Assembly: GCA_019055375.1 (NCBI GenBank)
Contig: JAHQIW010002308.1
Location: forward strand, 620,001 to 684,000
Direction: 5' to 3'
Source: Parelaphostrongylus tenuis
Taxonomy: Eukaryota; Nematoda; Chromadorea; Rhabditida; Metastrongylidae
DNA: 64,000 nt
A program made the position numbers and the translations under genes. Every line of letters starts with the position of its first letter. The first letter of the stretch is position 1. Below, piece after piece: positions 37,401-46,720 of this stretch. The notes under the pieces were generated by a model. It was given only the letters and a program-made list of their open reading frames with translations. It was not told the origin of the DNA and did not search any database.

Positions 37401-40400
37401 GAACGACAACAAAACGAACACAAGCCATTGTGGGGAATCAACTCAAATCATCGGTTCTCAAGAAGAGAAAGACGTCGAAACGCCGCCAAATAATTTGCTT
37501 TTCATCTTCGCAATACCAAGCAATTCATAGAGGAAACTAAACAGTTCATAACCCCAAATACGATGCCAGAACGATGTACAAAGGGCAGATAATGAAATGC
37601 CTAAGAACCGAAAGGCTTATTGATATAGCCAGCAGTTCCTATATGTTAACACATTTCTAATCGTATGAGTCATGCGTGGCTCATTTCGTTCCAGACTGTT
37701 TTTTTTTTTATAGATTTTCTGTTATTTGATTTGCTCAGAAGCTTCTCCGCACTAAATGGTCTGACTAGTGTTGTTTAAAAACGAACACATCACTACTTAC
37801 AATGAATCTCCCCATTTCAATGGACTCATGTCTATCGCATCTTCAGAAACATTATAAGTTTTGAACCTTGCCCAACAATACCCAACCTTTTTGTGATGTT
37901 ACTACTGTTGCGTCCACGATTTATTCTCATGGATTTGAAGGAGAAAAATGAGTGAAGAACCTACATATTCTGGAATACTTATTTGATACTTTACGTCTGG
38001 AGGCGATACACTGCTTAACGAAGCTGTTTCCACAACAGAATCAGGATGCGCAACACCAGAACGTAGTTTTGCAGGCACATAGTCGGAGTAAGTTTCTGCG
38101 TAACCGAGGTTTTCCTCCTAGGAAAAAATCGATTTAAAAACCAGAAATAAGCTTCAATCACCTCAGACAACAAAAACCCGCTCCCGATCTTACATCTTCA
38201 TCTATTTCAGAACGTTTCTCTGCAGCTGTCTGGTAAGCTAGTCTCATTTCGTCCTTCGCCTTTTGCGATTTCGAATATGACTTAGACGGAGGGGTAGAAA
38301 CTGTGCCAGAGGACTGAATTAAGTTAATAAATCGACCACGAAAATATATTATCGACAATATCTATCTAAACATACCTTAATCGGTAATGTTTTCGTAGAA
38401 ACGGCAGGGCTGTTGGACAGCACCCGCTTCACATCCAGCTGTTCAAAAGCGCCCGCTGAAATTGCCGCTTCCGCATTAGCGGCGGGTAGACTTCGAGCTT
38501 GCTGACTTGGTAATTTCTGATGAACAACATTTCCAGAAGAGAAACCGGCATTAATTGGACTACATCGACGTCCACCCTCGTTAGCCTTTACAGGGCCAGG
38601 TATCGACGTTTCATACTAAGAGAAAAAAGATGAAAAAAAAATACAAAAAAAACATTAAGAAGGAAATCTACCGTCTGTTCGAAATTCGTCGAACAACGCG
38701 ATGTATTATGATTTCCAGGTAGTGTCCTTGAATCATTACCATTCAGCTAGAAACGAGAGTTACAAAATAGCTTTCCCGCAGATCCAATAAAAAAAAAAAA
38801 TTATCTACCTGGTTAGATGCACTACTGTGACGTTCTGGCTTCCGATCATAGGATGCCGAAGAATGTAAGGACTTTGGCCATACGCGGTGGTTTAGAATGC
38901 GTGGTGATGAATTCACATGAGGACGAACAGTGCTAACAGAATAACCTTAAAACGCTAATATAAGTCAGAAAAGTTGTAGATGAAATGTTGAATTTCATAG
39001 ACGATTAGGCTTCTGATTTCATAAGTTATGTCGCTCGATAAGTTTTGGCACTACAGCTATTTATTAAGCACAAGTAGAATTGCATGATTACGGTATACAA
39101 TGGGCCTATATTTGCATGAAGATTGAGCGGTCTTGAAAACAGATTAGACTGCTACTTATGCACGAATGACGCGCAGGAGAAAATGCTAGTGAAGCGATGT
39201 GCAAGATTAAAGGATCTTAAGGGGTGATGATACGGTTGCAGAAAAGACGTCAGGAAGTGGTTCGCGAAGTTCAAAGCTGAAAAGAACAGTCTGAAGGATC
39301 AATCGCGCTCCAGCCGTCCACAGAAAGCTCCATTTTTCATGTGTGCTGCTTCACTAACATTTTTCCATACGCGCCATTTGTGCACTAGAAGAAAGCCAAT
39401 TTATTTCCACGACAGCTCCATTTTAAGAGAAACTATCAGTAAGTCGTATAGCAAAATTTTCGCAAGAAAACGCGCAACTGAACAATACCAAGGTCATGCA
39501 ATTTCAATCACTTTTGGTTAGTAAATTAGGTATTTAGTGCCATAGCGCCAAAACTTGCGGAACGACCTAATATCAAAAAAGCGCAGGAAAAGGGTCCAAT
39601 GTCTTCTTGCATATAAGGGATCCTCATATAATTACTCTTCGCCCTCCTTAAGATATCTGTTGGAAGCAAAACATGCACAATGCACTGTATCTTTGCAAAG
39701 AAAATTCACAAAATATGTAGCCCGATTACGTTGTTCGAAGTGACTTCACGAATTTGTATGTACTCGTGGCTGGAGATTTGAATACGAAATGGTAACCGAA
39801 GAGTACATAAGGAAATTTGGTTCAGCCTTGAATAAATAAGATTGACGTCTACTCTCGTAAAGTCCGATGAGATACGGAACAAGACCCAGCAGCCAAAATG
39901 TAAGAATAAAAATTCACACAAAAAGTGCTCTTATTGAGTCTTGAGCAATGGGAATCCATCGGGCAATGTGGTATAAGATAGGGACGATTAGAGACTTTAC
40001 AGTCACTTCCTTGCCGACCCACTCGATAACTAACAAATTTCGAAAGGACGCATTGATTCATACGGGAAAAAAATCTATGGTCTCTACAAAAACAAGAAAA
40101 CAATAAGGATATGCTAACCTCGATCTGCCGCCAATCGGGAAGGAGGTGCTACTCGAGAGCGCGGATTCACATGGACAACTTCAGCCATTTTGCCCCTGTG
40201 TATATTCGTCATACCTTGCGAGTAGGTTGGAACAGGAGATGCAACAGCAGTAACTGGTTTGAAATAGTGACTTCGATATTGCACTTGACTCTGAGGTGAC
40301 GATAACGAACGTTGCGATCTGTATCTTAGCAATATATAATAAAACCATGCACAGAAATACATTAAAAACTGGAAAAAAGAACTACTTGAACAGTAAGTAG

Positions 40401-42600
40401 TCAGTAAGAATTCATCATTTAACTGCTTTTTCAGCGGTAGCATGACCTTCAAAATCATATGATCAATGATGATGAGAAATCTACAAAACTTTGGACCTTT
40501 AGACGGGAATCGAACTCGCATCTCAATTTTTCCAAGGACGCGTAGTAGGCAATTGCACTACCGTGGGGCCCTCGAAAGGTGAAATGTAGGTTCAATTCTC
40601 GTATGAAGGTTCGAAGTTTTGCATATCAGTCAACAGCACCAGCTGCTTAACAATAATCACGTCAAAAAACTTGTTCATCAATGAATCTCCTCAGTGTAAA
40701 AGAGTACGTAGTGAACTGATGCAAATTTGCTCAATTATATAATGATTTCATCACTAGTAACCAGTGGATTTTGCCAAGATGATACGAGATATACAACACC
40801 TTTTTCAACGAAATTCGAAGCCTATGACATCAACAACATCAAATTCTCCTTCTTTTGTTACAAGCCCCTGTCTATCTAGATCCAGAATCTGATAATTGAT
40901 ACGTCAAGTGGTATACTGCGTAATAATCTAAGGATATGGAAAAAACCACTGTACCTTCGTGAAGTTCCAAAAGTGAGTAGTCTATAAGTATCGAAGTCCA
41001 CCACCAATTAAGCTACTTACATGACTTCCGACGATCCTGGTTGAACTCTATGAACCCCTCCTCCACGCGCGATAAATCTTCGGACTAATCCACCATTTGT
41101 GGTCGTGGTTAAAGCTTGCGATAACGGCATTCCCGCTGGGATGGATTTTCGTATTAATACTTGCCCTATGAATACACATTCTTGACTTTCAAAGGTTGAA
41201 GAAAGAAAACCTGAAATAACGGTCCGAGTAACAAAAGATGCGATCATAGATAGCCTACCAGATGGAGTATTCTGACGAATGAGTACAACTCTCTGCTGCC
41301 CTTTCAAATTACCAGATGTAAGATTTTGTTTATCCAAGTCACTGACAATATTTGAGGGCGCCGAACCGATATTTCGAAGAACCATTGATCTATTTCGATC
41401 ACCGATTCTTCCGGAGGGTACCGCACGAACTGCCCGGTACACGGTCTGTCCTTGTTCCTGAAGAAAATAAACGGAACTTCAGAACTTCATATGATGGGAA
41501 TTACAAGCTGTACGTTGATAAACGGCCGCAAAAATTGTGTCCGAGATCCATGCGGGGTTTGCATCACTTGTCTGAAAAGTTGAGTTAGGTTTGATGTACC
41601 ACTTTTTGCGTATATAGATCTGTAATATAAATTCTAGGCTGAAACATGTATTAGGACAGAGAAACACAATCTTAAAACGATACTGATGCGTTCAAAAGTT
41701 ATTAATATATGTAATAACGTAGTAGGAGGACTGTAGCCGAGTGGCCATTGATGCTCAGCGCGGTTAGACAGGGATTTGCTCCAACAGCCTCCCGACACTT
41801 CCCGGCAATCAACAACGAACGCCTCAGCCTGTCCATCCTCGAGATAGCAAGAAGACGTCCCCAAGCAGTATTCTATCGTATTTGTGATAAGAAAGAAAAC
41901 CTCAAGCAAGCCAGGGACCCGTAAAGAAGGAAAAAAACTATGGTACGGGTCAAATAGATTGATGATAAAGTGGATAACGTAATAACATAAGAAATAATAG
42001 ATAAATCAAAGACAATAACCTGTACAGTCTCCCGTATTCCTGTGATGGACCTTGTCTACCAGGTATTGTGTTAACTTGATTGTAATCTATACTTTTACTA
42101 CCAAGTAACTTTCTAACAACAGCAACCGATGGCGTTGCAGCACGTTGTGGTGGTCCCGTCGTTGACGGCGACAATTGTGACGAAGAACTTCTAACTGTAA
42201 AACAAATTGCTCAGATACTGAAAGCAAGAAGAATGCTCCACAGGAAAGAACAAAGGAGGGAGTTAATATAAGTACACGAGACAAGCCGAACAATATACCA
42301 TTGGCATCGGCAGTGGAGATAGTAGCAATTCCTGGGAGTGATGCCTCCACGTACGGAGCAGCTTCAGCTTGCTCCCCTTCTAGTCCATTGGTTGCTGATT
42401 CATTCATGACAGCATCCCCATTTGTGGAGGTGCTTGATGGTCTAGAATTAGTCTTCTTAGTCATAAACCTAACGATAATACAGAACTTAGTCATAGATAC
42501 GCGTACACACATACAAACACATGCATATACATAGATACATGAAAAAGATATATGGACGTACATGGACACGCGCATACACATATACACAAGCTCATACAGC

Positions 42601-42633
<33 letters not shown>

Positions 42634-43748
42634 CATTGCATGCCCTCATATACACAGCACATACACAGTACAGAGAGACATATATTCATACATTCACATT
42701 CACAGATGCACATACGTACACGAATGTGTAGACACAGATGCGTATATATCACGTCGCTCCATTCACATTTTGATATCGTTCTGGTGCATTTCTTGCGAAC
42801 ATTTTGGTATAGGAGTTGTCTGCACTCGCTTTAAGATGGAGCTGTCGTGGGAGCAAATTCACTTGCTAATTATGCACGAATGGAGCGCGCAGATGAATGA
42901 TGCTACTGAAACGGCGCGCAAGATTGATGGAGCTTCCTGTAGACGGTCCGAGCGCGACTGATCCTTCAGACTGTTCTCTCCAATTTCGAACTTTGCAAAC
43001 CACTTCCAAGCCGTCCTTTCTGGGACAGTATGATCGTCCCAAGCTCCAGTAATTTTGAGCGTCGCTTCACTACCATCGTCCCCTACGCGCCATTGGTGCA
43101 TGAGTAGCAAGCGAATTTGTTCCCAAGACAGCTCGATCTTAAAGCAAGTATAGGCAAGATGTACAACGAAATGCTCACAAAAAACTGCGCAGTTGAACGA
43201 TATCAAACTCACGCAAATCTAATTGCTTCTGGTTGCTAAATTTGGTGTTTACTGCTCGAGTGCCAAAACTTAGGGAACGACCTAAGATATACGTACATGT
43301 ACACAAACACATAGACGTACATGTACACAAACACATAGACACACATATACACGCATGTAGACATGTATATATATATATATATATATATATAGTATATATA
43401 TGTATATACAACATGTGAACATAGACATGCACATACACGTACATATACACATTTACAACAACTTTACAACAAGTGACTTCATTATCATAATAAACGAAGG
43501 GTTTTGATGCAGGAAAAAGTGGATATACCTAACTTGCCTATATGCAAATTGTGAAGGAAAAAGTAGTAACTAGTAAAAGAAAAGCGTAAAAATGATGTGA
43601 TAAAGAAAGGCTGAACTTGCCTCGCGGCTTCTGACGAAGGCGAAATAGCATCGGACGATGATGACGATGGTGCAGCAGCAGGAGCAGCAGGCGTGAGAAA
43701 CTCTTCAAGTCCTGCCTCGCTCAAGGCTACTGACAGAAGATCGTCCAT
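24055..43748 (-). CDS. sbno-1: Strawberry notch homologue, complete gene in 39 exons
   Basis: Strawberry notch proteins are nuclear DExD/H-box helicase-like factors acting in transcriptional control. In Drosophila they work with Notch; in C. elegans (let-765/nsh-1) the gene is essential and was linked to LIN-3 EGF/Ras signalling. I joined 39 exons by matching GT/GC-AG sites, reading phase and family similarity, giving about 1,747 codons, close to the family's usual size. Order: low-complexity N-terminus (residues 1-564), P-loop domain with [11 protein letters not shown] near 652 and DECH near 769, acidic and basic linkers, helicase C-like domain with [10 protein letters not shown], then the family-specific C-terminus with SGSVLSVW. 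All phases agree except exon 25 to 26, which needs one extra base in a seven-T run. The ATG lies directly after TTTATAG, which fits an SL trans-splice or ordinary acceptor. Exon coordinates are in the five part entries. The family call is secure; small or alternative exons could be missed. Confidence 0.93.
24577..25850 (+). mobile_element. 1.27-kb long terminal-inverted-repeat element (family A)
   Basis: Sits in the intron between sbno-1 exons 37 and 38. The left end GGTTCTTTGTGATTAGGATG and the right end (reverse-read GGTTCTTTCTGATTAGGTGG) begin inverted repeats of about 150 bases with the family A arm inside. There is no transposase ORF. The interior carries the family A core (CGGACAGAGCTTTTTC, GATAGCGTAATTTTTCCTGA), and a family B element is nested inside at 24,855-25,230. 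A non-autonomous DNA transposon is the simplest reading. Confidence 0.7.
24855..25230 (+). repeat. Inverted-repeat element family B nested in family A
   Basis: Starts CAATTGACCACATGACATGC and ends near TTTTAACAGACCACACGACA, with the shared interior GTGTAAAATGTTCGTTGTCG and GGGAAGTGGAGCACCCACAG. Its insertion inside the family A element shows that family B moved later here. Confidence 0.65.
26187..26512 (-). repeat. S2-family tRNA-derived SINE
   Basis: Full-length S2 copy in the sbno-1 intron between exons 36 and 37. It carries the head GTGGCGCGGTGGTTAGAGGT on the minus strand and the body tail CGCCGAGAGCTTAATCC. A short internal duplication (TGAATGCATATCTGG repeated) distinguishes it. Confidence 0.8.
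26515..26995. repeat. AT/ACAT microsatellite with a 65-bp tandem duplication
   Basis: Alternating purine-pyrimidine tract of several hundred bases (TATATG, ACAT and a pure AT run at about 26,835-26,874). It is followed by two tandem copies of a 65-base unit that starts ATGAAAG at 26,873 and 26,938 and contains CGCACATATCCATATATACC. The ORFs over it are repeat artefacts. Confidence 0.85.
27805..27895. repeat. AT/GTATA microsatellite
   Basis: Alternating TA/CATA/GTGTATA tract within the same large sbno-1 intron. Confidence 0.85.
28080..28225 (+). mobile_element. RTE retrotransposon 3'-end fragment
   Basis: One frame reads [19 protein letters not shown], the conserved C-terminal end of strongylid RTE proteins (compare KKWKSRWYPLESLDDQLGY at 46,480-46,720). 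Only the last 40 or so codons remain. It lies in the sbno-1 intron after exon 36. Confidence 0.7.
30090..32502 (-). CDS. sbno-1: sbno-1 exons 28-35: helicase C-like domain
   Basis: Exons: 32401-32502, 31954-32136, 31581-31668, 30927-31002, 30657-30871, 30498-30603, 30311-30426, 30090-30253. Landmarks in order: [38 protein letters not shown] (motif V-like), [20 protein letters not shown] (motif VI-like arginines), [53 protein letters not shown] and [17 protein letters not shown]. Exon 34 ends at a GC donor (ATGG|GCAAGT) confirmed by reading phase into exon 35. Exon 32 uses an AAG acceptor. All phases agree. Confidence 0.92.
32559..34854 (-). CDS. sbno-1: sbno-1 exons 20-27: inter-domain acidic and basic linkers
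   Basis: Exons: 34709-34854, 34547-34644, 34399-34490, 34187-34319, 34060-34131, 32930-32988, 32715-32836, 32559-32642. Exon 20 ([20 protein letters not shown]) still belongs to the helicase-like fold. Exons 23-24 are acidic ([14 protein letters not shown]). Exon 26 is extremely basic ([18 protein letters not shown]), a likely nuclear localisation or nucleic-acid-binding patch. Exon 24 is ended at GATG|GTGAAA because this gives the right phase into DDPWASK of exon 25. The join between exons 25 and 26 is off by one base; an extra A in the AAAAAAA run (plus-strand T run 32,939-32,945) would restore it. Confidence 0.78.
33395..33606 (+). other. Exon-like ORF on the strand opposite to sbno-1
   Basis: Within the sbno-1 intron between exons 24 and 25, the plus strand is open from an acceptor-like TTCGCCAG to a donor-like CACCAG|GTGACG. 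One frame reads [20 protein letters not shown], then [20 protein letters not shown]. The upstream third reads better in another frame ([20 protein letters not shown]). I do not recognise the family. It could be a broken processed pseudogene or a nested gene exon, or chance. Confidence 0.25.
34937..38117 (-). CDS. sbno-1: sbno-1 exons 12-19: P-loop helicase-like domain
   Basis: Exons: 37965-38117, 37017-37125, 36759-36916, 36532-36699, 35919-36078, 35533-35669, 35127-35267, 34937-35047. Exon 12 opens with [20 protein letters not shown] and [18 protein letters not shown], a strong family signature. Exon 13 has [20 protein letters not shown]. Exon 14 holds the Walker A region [11 protein letters not shown] and [12 protein letters not shown]. 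Exon 15 has [13 protein letters not shown]. Exon 16 holds the DECH box ([12 protein letters not shown]) and the motif III-like YASATGATG. Exon 17 has [15 protein letters not shown] and [16 protein letters not shown]. These ATP-binding and hydrolysis motifs are intact. Exon 14 uses an AAG acceptor. Confidence 0.93.
38194..43748 (-). CDS. sbno-1: sbno-1 exons 1-11: disordered N-terminal region
   Basis: Exons: 43621-43748, 42299-42468, 42020-42194, 41514-41571, 41259-41457, 41021-41210, 40119-40318, 38809-38945, 38672-38746, 38376-38615, 38194-38313. They encode about 564 residues rich in Ser, Pro, Ala, Gln and Arg without a folded-domain signature, for example [20 protein letters not shown] in exon 1. 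The start ATG is 43,748-43,746. Exon 1 must end at a GC donor (AG|GCAAGT), since the alternative GT site gives an immediate stop in exon 2. The 58-base exon 4 was found because it alone restores phase between exons 3 and 5. Exon 8 uses an AAG acceptor. This region should be the least conserved, so exon edges here are the least certain. Confidence 0.8.
39029..39567 (+). mobile_element. mariner-derived fold-back element 1
   Basis: Flanked by TA on both sides (39,027-39,028 and 39,568-39,569), with terminal inverted repeats sharing GTCG and AAGTTTTGGC. Inside, a degenerate mariner helix-turn-helix region runs forward (read-through: [20 protein letters not shown], then RPQKAP). At AGAAAGCTCCAT it switches abruptly to an inverted copy of the transposase N-terminus (minus-strand KMELSWK, HKWRVW). 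No catalytic domain is present. It lies in the sbno-1 intron between exons 7 and 8, in the opposite orientation to element 2. Confidence 0.75.
40495..40582 (-). repeat. tRNA-like element in sbno-1 intron
   Basis: The minus strand reads an acceptor-like GGCCCCA, an A-box TAGTGCAATTGCC and a B-box GAGTTCGATTCCCG, followed by TCTAAAGG. The D-arm and T-arm can pair, but the 3' acceptor strand does not match the 5' one. A SINE remnant of the S1 type is more likely than a tRNA gene. Confidence 0.5.
41722..41930 (+). repeat. S3-family tRNA-derived SINE in sbno-1 intron
   Basis: Head GACTGTAGCCGAGTGGCCAT, then CTCCCGACACTTCCCGGC and the shared body AATCAACAACGAACGCCTCA, ending near CAGTATTCTATCGTATTTGT. 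It lies in the intron between exons 3 and 4. Confidence 0.7.
42485..42760. repeat. ACAT/AT microsatellite in sbno-1 intron 1
   Basis: A long alternating tract including a pure AT run at about 42,605-42,633. A 221-codon minus-strand ORF spanning it is a chance fusion of repeat sequence with exon 2. Confidence 0.85.
42765..43282 (-). mobile_element. mariner-derived fold-back element 2
   Basis: The minus strand reads a well preserved mariner N-terminal DNA-binding region: [54 protein letters not shown]. At AGGAAGCTCCAT it joins an inverted N-terminal copy, which reads forward on the plus strand as [20 protein letters not shown]. The right end keeps the terminal repeat (GTGCCAAAACTTAGGGAACG then ACC) followed by TA at 43,283. 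The left end has lost it. The catalytic DDD domain is absent. It lies in sbno-1 intron 1. Confidence 0.8.
43290..43455. repeat. ACAT/AT microsatellite
   Basis: Short tandem ACGTACATGTACACAAACAC-type units (two adjacent copies at 43,290-43,330) merging into an AT run next to mariner-derived element 2. Confidence 0.85.
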
Positions 43749-43899
43749 CTATAAATTAACTTCATAAAAATTCCGGTGCTTACAAATACAAAATTAACTA
43801 TCATGAACGCCGCTGCACATTGAACAGAACACTCAACATATGGCATTTCGTTGTCGTGAAATGACGGTTAAGCGCTAGTTTATAACAAAGTTGTTGAGC

Positions 43900-44975
43900 C
43901 TGTACATACCAAGGAAAGTGTAAAGAGTGAAAAGAGAAAGAGAAACAAGAAAAATGAGAAGAAAAGAAACAGAAAGATGAGAAAGAGTAAAAAAGGGAGG
44001 CAAGAAAGAAGAAAAGGAAAAAGGGAAAAGAAAAAGAACGAAATAAAGATAAGCGAATTCTATCAAAAATGAAAGACGCAGTACTAAGTTTCGAAGCAAA
44101 TCCAGAGCACCATTATGGATACTACGGCAATAGTAAAGTATTATTAAAAGTACTATTCTAAAATTTCTTCTAGAGTCTTTGATAATTACGAATTAGCAGC
44201 ATTACTATTTAAGCTACAGAAAGAGAGAAAAGCAAAATAAAATAAGGAACAGAAAAGAAAATAAGATAATAAAAGTGAAGAAATTAATGATAATAAATAA
44301 CAAATTATTTCTGCATAACCTGCCAAGCCAGTTGTGCGCGGATCCCAGAGTTCCTTGCGTTGATTCGTTTTCTTGAGTTCTCCTTCACAACGATTTTCGA
44401 TTTGACCTCTTGCTTTGGCTGATGCTTGAAGAGTTCGACTGACGTACTACCATTTGAAATCGTACTGGGAAAGGACAGAGCTCATCGCTGTTTACTACTT
44501 ATATCGGTATTCCTGGCTCTTAAGATTACAACGAAAGTGGAAATATCAAAAATTATTTTTTTGAAGGCCATTCAAAATAATAAAAACAAAAATATGCAGC
44601 ACTGGGGTTTCGAAACAGAAAAAAAAGAGAGAAAAGAAAGAGGAAAAAGGAAAAAAAACAAGAGTGACATGATTGAGGCATGCAAGTGCCTATTAAAAAA
44701 TGAAAGAAACAGTATTAAGTTTTAAAGTAATATAAAGTACTATCGTAAGTATTGCGAGTGGTTGTAAAGTAAATTAAAAATACTAAGAATATTTGAAGCG
44801 TTTTCATTCAAAATTGTACTCATACAAGAAAGATTATAACTGCTTACGACTTATAACGGCATTCTTAACCTTTTAAAATTACAAATAAAGCAAATAAAAC
44901 AAAAATAATATTTCTAAAGACGAATAAAAAAATAAAGACAAAAATGAACAATGCGGAGGTTTCGAGACGGAATCC
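43900..44975. repeat. Diverged purine-rich tandem duplications upstream of sbno-1
   Basis: Similar blocks recur in direct orientation. Long AAAGAGAAAG-type purine tracts (43,925-44,040 and 44,620-44,665) are each followed by AATGAAAGA and then CAGTA(C/T)TAAGTTT (about 44,070 and 44,700). A second pair runs from ACTTATATCGG (44,498) and ACTTATAACGG (44,848) to GGTTTCGAAAC and GGTTTCGAGAC (about 44,606 and 44,958), an offset of about 350 bases. No gene is seen. Confidence 0.6.
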
Positions 44976-44989
44976 TGCCATGGTACAAC

Positions 44990-45365
44990 CCCCAGCAAAG
45001 ATGAAGGCCTAGGGCAGAACAGAGGAGATGACCAGCGGCTCATGAGCGAGCGAATGACCCGAGCAGCTAGCTGCAAAGGGCAAGGGCTACGAGCCACCGT
45101 CGCGCACTGCGGACACTGAACCACAGCCACTGCGACGCCCGGCGGTCGGCTCCGCCCACCCTCACCGCCGCCACCGCTGCTGGGCTGGACACGAACGCTG
45201 CCGGCCCACCGGCCGGGGCCACCCACGGGCACGGAGTGATCCGCCACCCGTCGTCATCCAATCGATCAAGACGACCAACGGCGGGCGGGACGAGAGACGC
45301 GTCATATGTCGTCGTCGTCATCATCGTCGACTGGGAGGAACACGTGGACCAGGAGGAGACGGGTT
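44990..45365. other. GC-rich island
   Basis: About 370 bases that are strikingly GC-rich in an AT-rich window, with many CpG (for example CGGCCGGGGCCACCCACGGG). It lies about 1.25 kb upstream of the sbno-1 start codon. Overlapping minus-strand ORFs of 122 and 85 codons are rich in Gly/Pro/Val and not recognisable. It could be regulatory, a foreign or satellite-derived insert, or part of an unclassified repeat. Confidence 0.55.
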
Positions 45366-45489
45366 AATTCCCTGACCTAACGAGTTTTAGCGCGGTAATT
45401 TTCGACTGAAGACCTGTTAAAGCTCGACAAGACCCCGGTTTTTTCCCGTAAATGATCTCCGGTATTTCTATGTTAAACGGCGACAAATT

Positions 45490-46275
45490 TTTGAGCCGAC
45501 CTTATTCGCTGGACAGGAACTTTTCATAGGTGAATTAGTAATCATTCGATAGCTTAAATCTCTGGCTACAACTCTATGTCGCCGCTTTTTCACAGCACCC
45601 TTATATAACGCTGTAGCATCCAGAATAAAATTTTGTTTCTCACTCGCCTTTGGCCCCGATTTTTATCATGAGCATAAATCGTTTGAAGCACGAAAAGCAT
45701 ATCAGCGTGTAGAGAATTTTCGTAGTATCAGACCCATGCGTTTTCTACCTAGATTTTCTGTCGATGCGGTGAAAAGATCCTCAATAAAATAGCAATAGTT
45801 ACCTCCGTTTAAGGGCATAGTGCGGTAAATCACTATCGAGCTACGCGGTAGATCAGGCGGTTACCAACGTCGCTGTGGGGCTTCCCTTCGAATTTTACTC
45901 AGCTATGAATGAAAAGAGTAGAAAGAGTGGAGTGCAAACGAGCGTCGGTAGTGCAACGGTTTAGCACATGCTCCCGGAAAGAGTAAGATCTGGGTTCAAA
46001 TCCCGGCTGACGCAAACGTTTTTGCACACCACTCTTCATCATTGGGTTTATAGAAACATCATAACACCGCAATAGGCGGTCAAATAAAAATGATTTCAGC
46101 TATGAATCTCTTCGGCGACCTTGTTTTCACAGGCCAATTCACGGAGCGACCGCAAAGGGGTGTTTCGGGAAAACCGGCCACGTGGATTTGTAGCCAGAGA
46201 TTCAAGCCTTCAAGCGATTACTAACACTCCTATGAAAAGTTCCTGTACAGCGAATGAGATTGGCTTAAAGATTTA
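45490..46275 (+). mobile_element. Family A inverted-repeat element carrying a SINE
   Basis: Left arm GAGCCGACCTTATTCGCTGG and right arm (inverted) CAGCGAATGAGATTGGCTTA face each other about 785 bases apart. The interior includes CGCTGTAGCATCCAGAATAA. The S1 SINE at 45,942 lies inside, so the SINE arrived later. Confidence 0.6.
45942..46013 (+). repeat. S1-family SINE head with complete tRNA-like cloverleaf
   Basis: These 72 bases fold as a standard tRNA. Acceptor GCGTCGG pairs with CTGACGC, D-stem GTGC with GCAC, anticodon stem TGCTC with GAGTA, and T-stem CTGGG with CCCGG around TTCAAAT. The anticodon loop CCGGAAA would give GGA (serine), but it lacks U33 and the long variable arm of serine tRNAs. 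The sequence continues into a tail (ACGTTTTTGCACACCACTCT, ending near AATAGGCGGTCAAATAAAAA, about 46,100) shared by copies at 5,115, 48,362, 48,893, 53,505, 54,266 and 55,190. That dispersal marks it as a SINE, not a single-copy tRNA gene. Confidence 0.75.
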
Positions 46276-46479
46276 GTCGCCGCCTAACGTATAGATATCC
46301 GATCCCCGATCTCCTCCTGACAAGTCAAAACATGACCCATGACCTAGTGAACGCGGCGAGTCCTAGAGCCACGATAATGACTCACTAACCTCAGAGACAC
46401 ATCATGCTTTCTAGACAAACTCCCCCACAGAGTGCTAGTAATCCGTCGAGTCGTCTTAAGTCCTGAACAATCCAAGGCC

Positions 46480-46720
46480 TTCACTAGGCCCTCGCTGGGC
46501 CAATAGAATATGACCTATACACCTGTAGCCCAGTTGATCATCGAGTGACTCGAGCGGGTACCAGCGACTCTTCCATTTTTTCCCTATCGCGTGCAAGAGT
46601 AGCCTAGTGGGTTCTCCTCGCTCTAGGGATTCGCTAAGCATCATATCTTTCTCTCTTAGGCTATCATAGGCTATCAAACCCCGGGTATCCACAATAATGG
46701 CCGTATTGAGAAATGAGGAA
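46480..46720 (-). mobile_element. RTE retrotransposon 3'-end fragment
   Basis: The minus strand reads ESLERGEPTRLLLHAIGKKW followed by KSRWYPLESLDDQLGY, the C-terminal end of the RTE protein, after which the reading passes into unrelated sequence. It is a short, 5'-truncated copy. Confidence 0.7.

Noticed and set aside
39849..40103. Additional sbno-1 exon (84-codon minus-strand ORF)
   Set aside because: Exons 7 and 8 already join in phase, and this reading shows no compositional or family resemblance to the gene.
40495..40582. Functional tRNA gene
   Set aside because: Acceptor strands do not pair and the element resembles dispersed SINE heads.
42087..42752. 221-codon minus-strand ORF
   Set aside because: It fuses a microsatellite-derived stretch with sbno-1 exon 2 and intron sequence. 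The true exon starts at a splice acceptor at 42,468.
44879..45324. Gly/Pro/Val-rich ORFs of 122 and 85 codons
   Set aside because: Long ORFs are expected in GC-rich DNA because stop codons are rare; no family resemblance.
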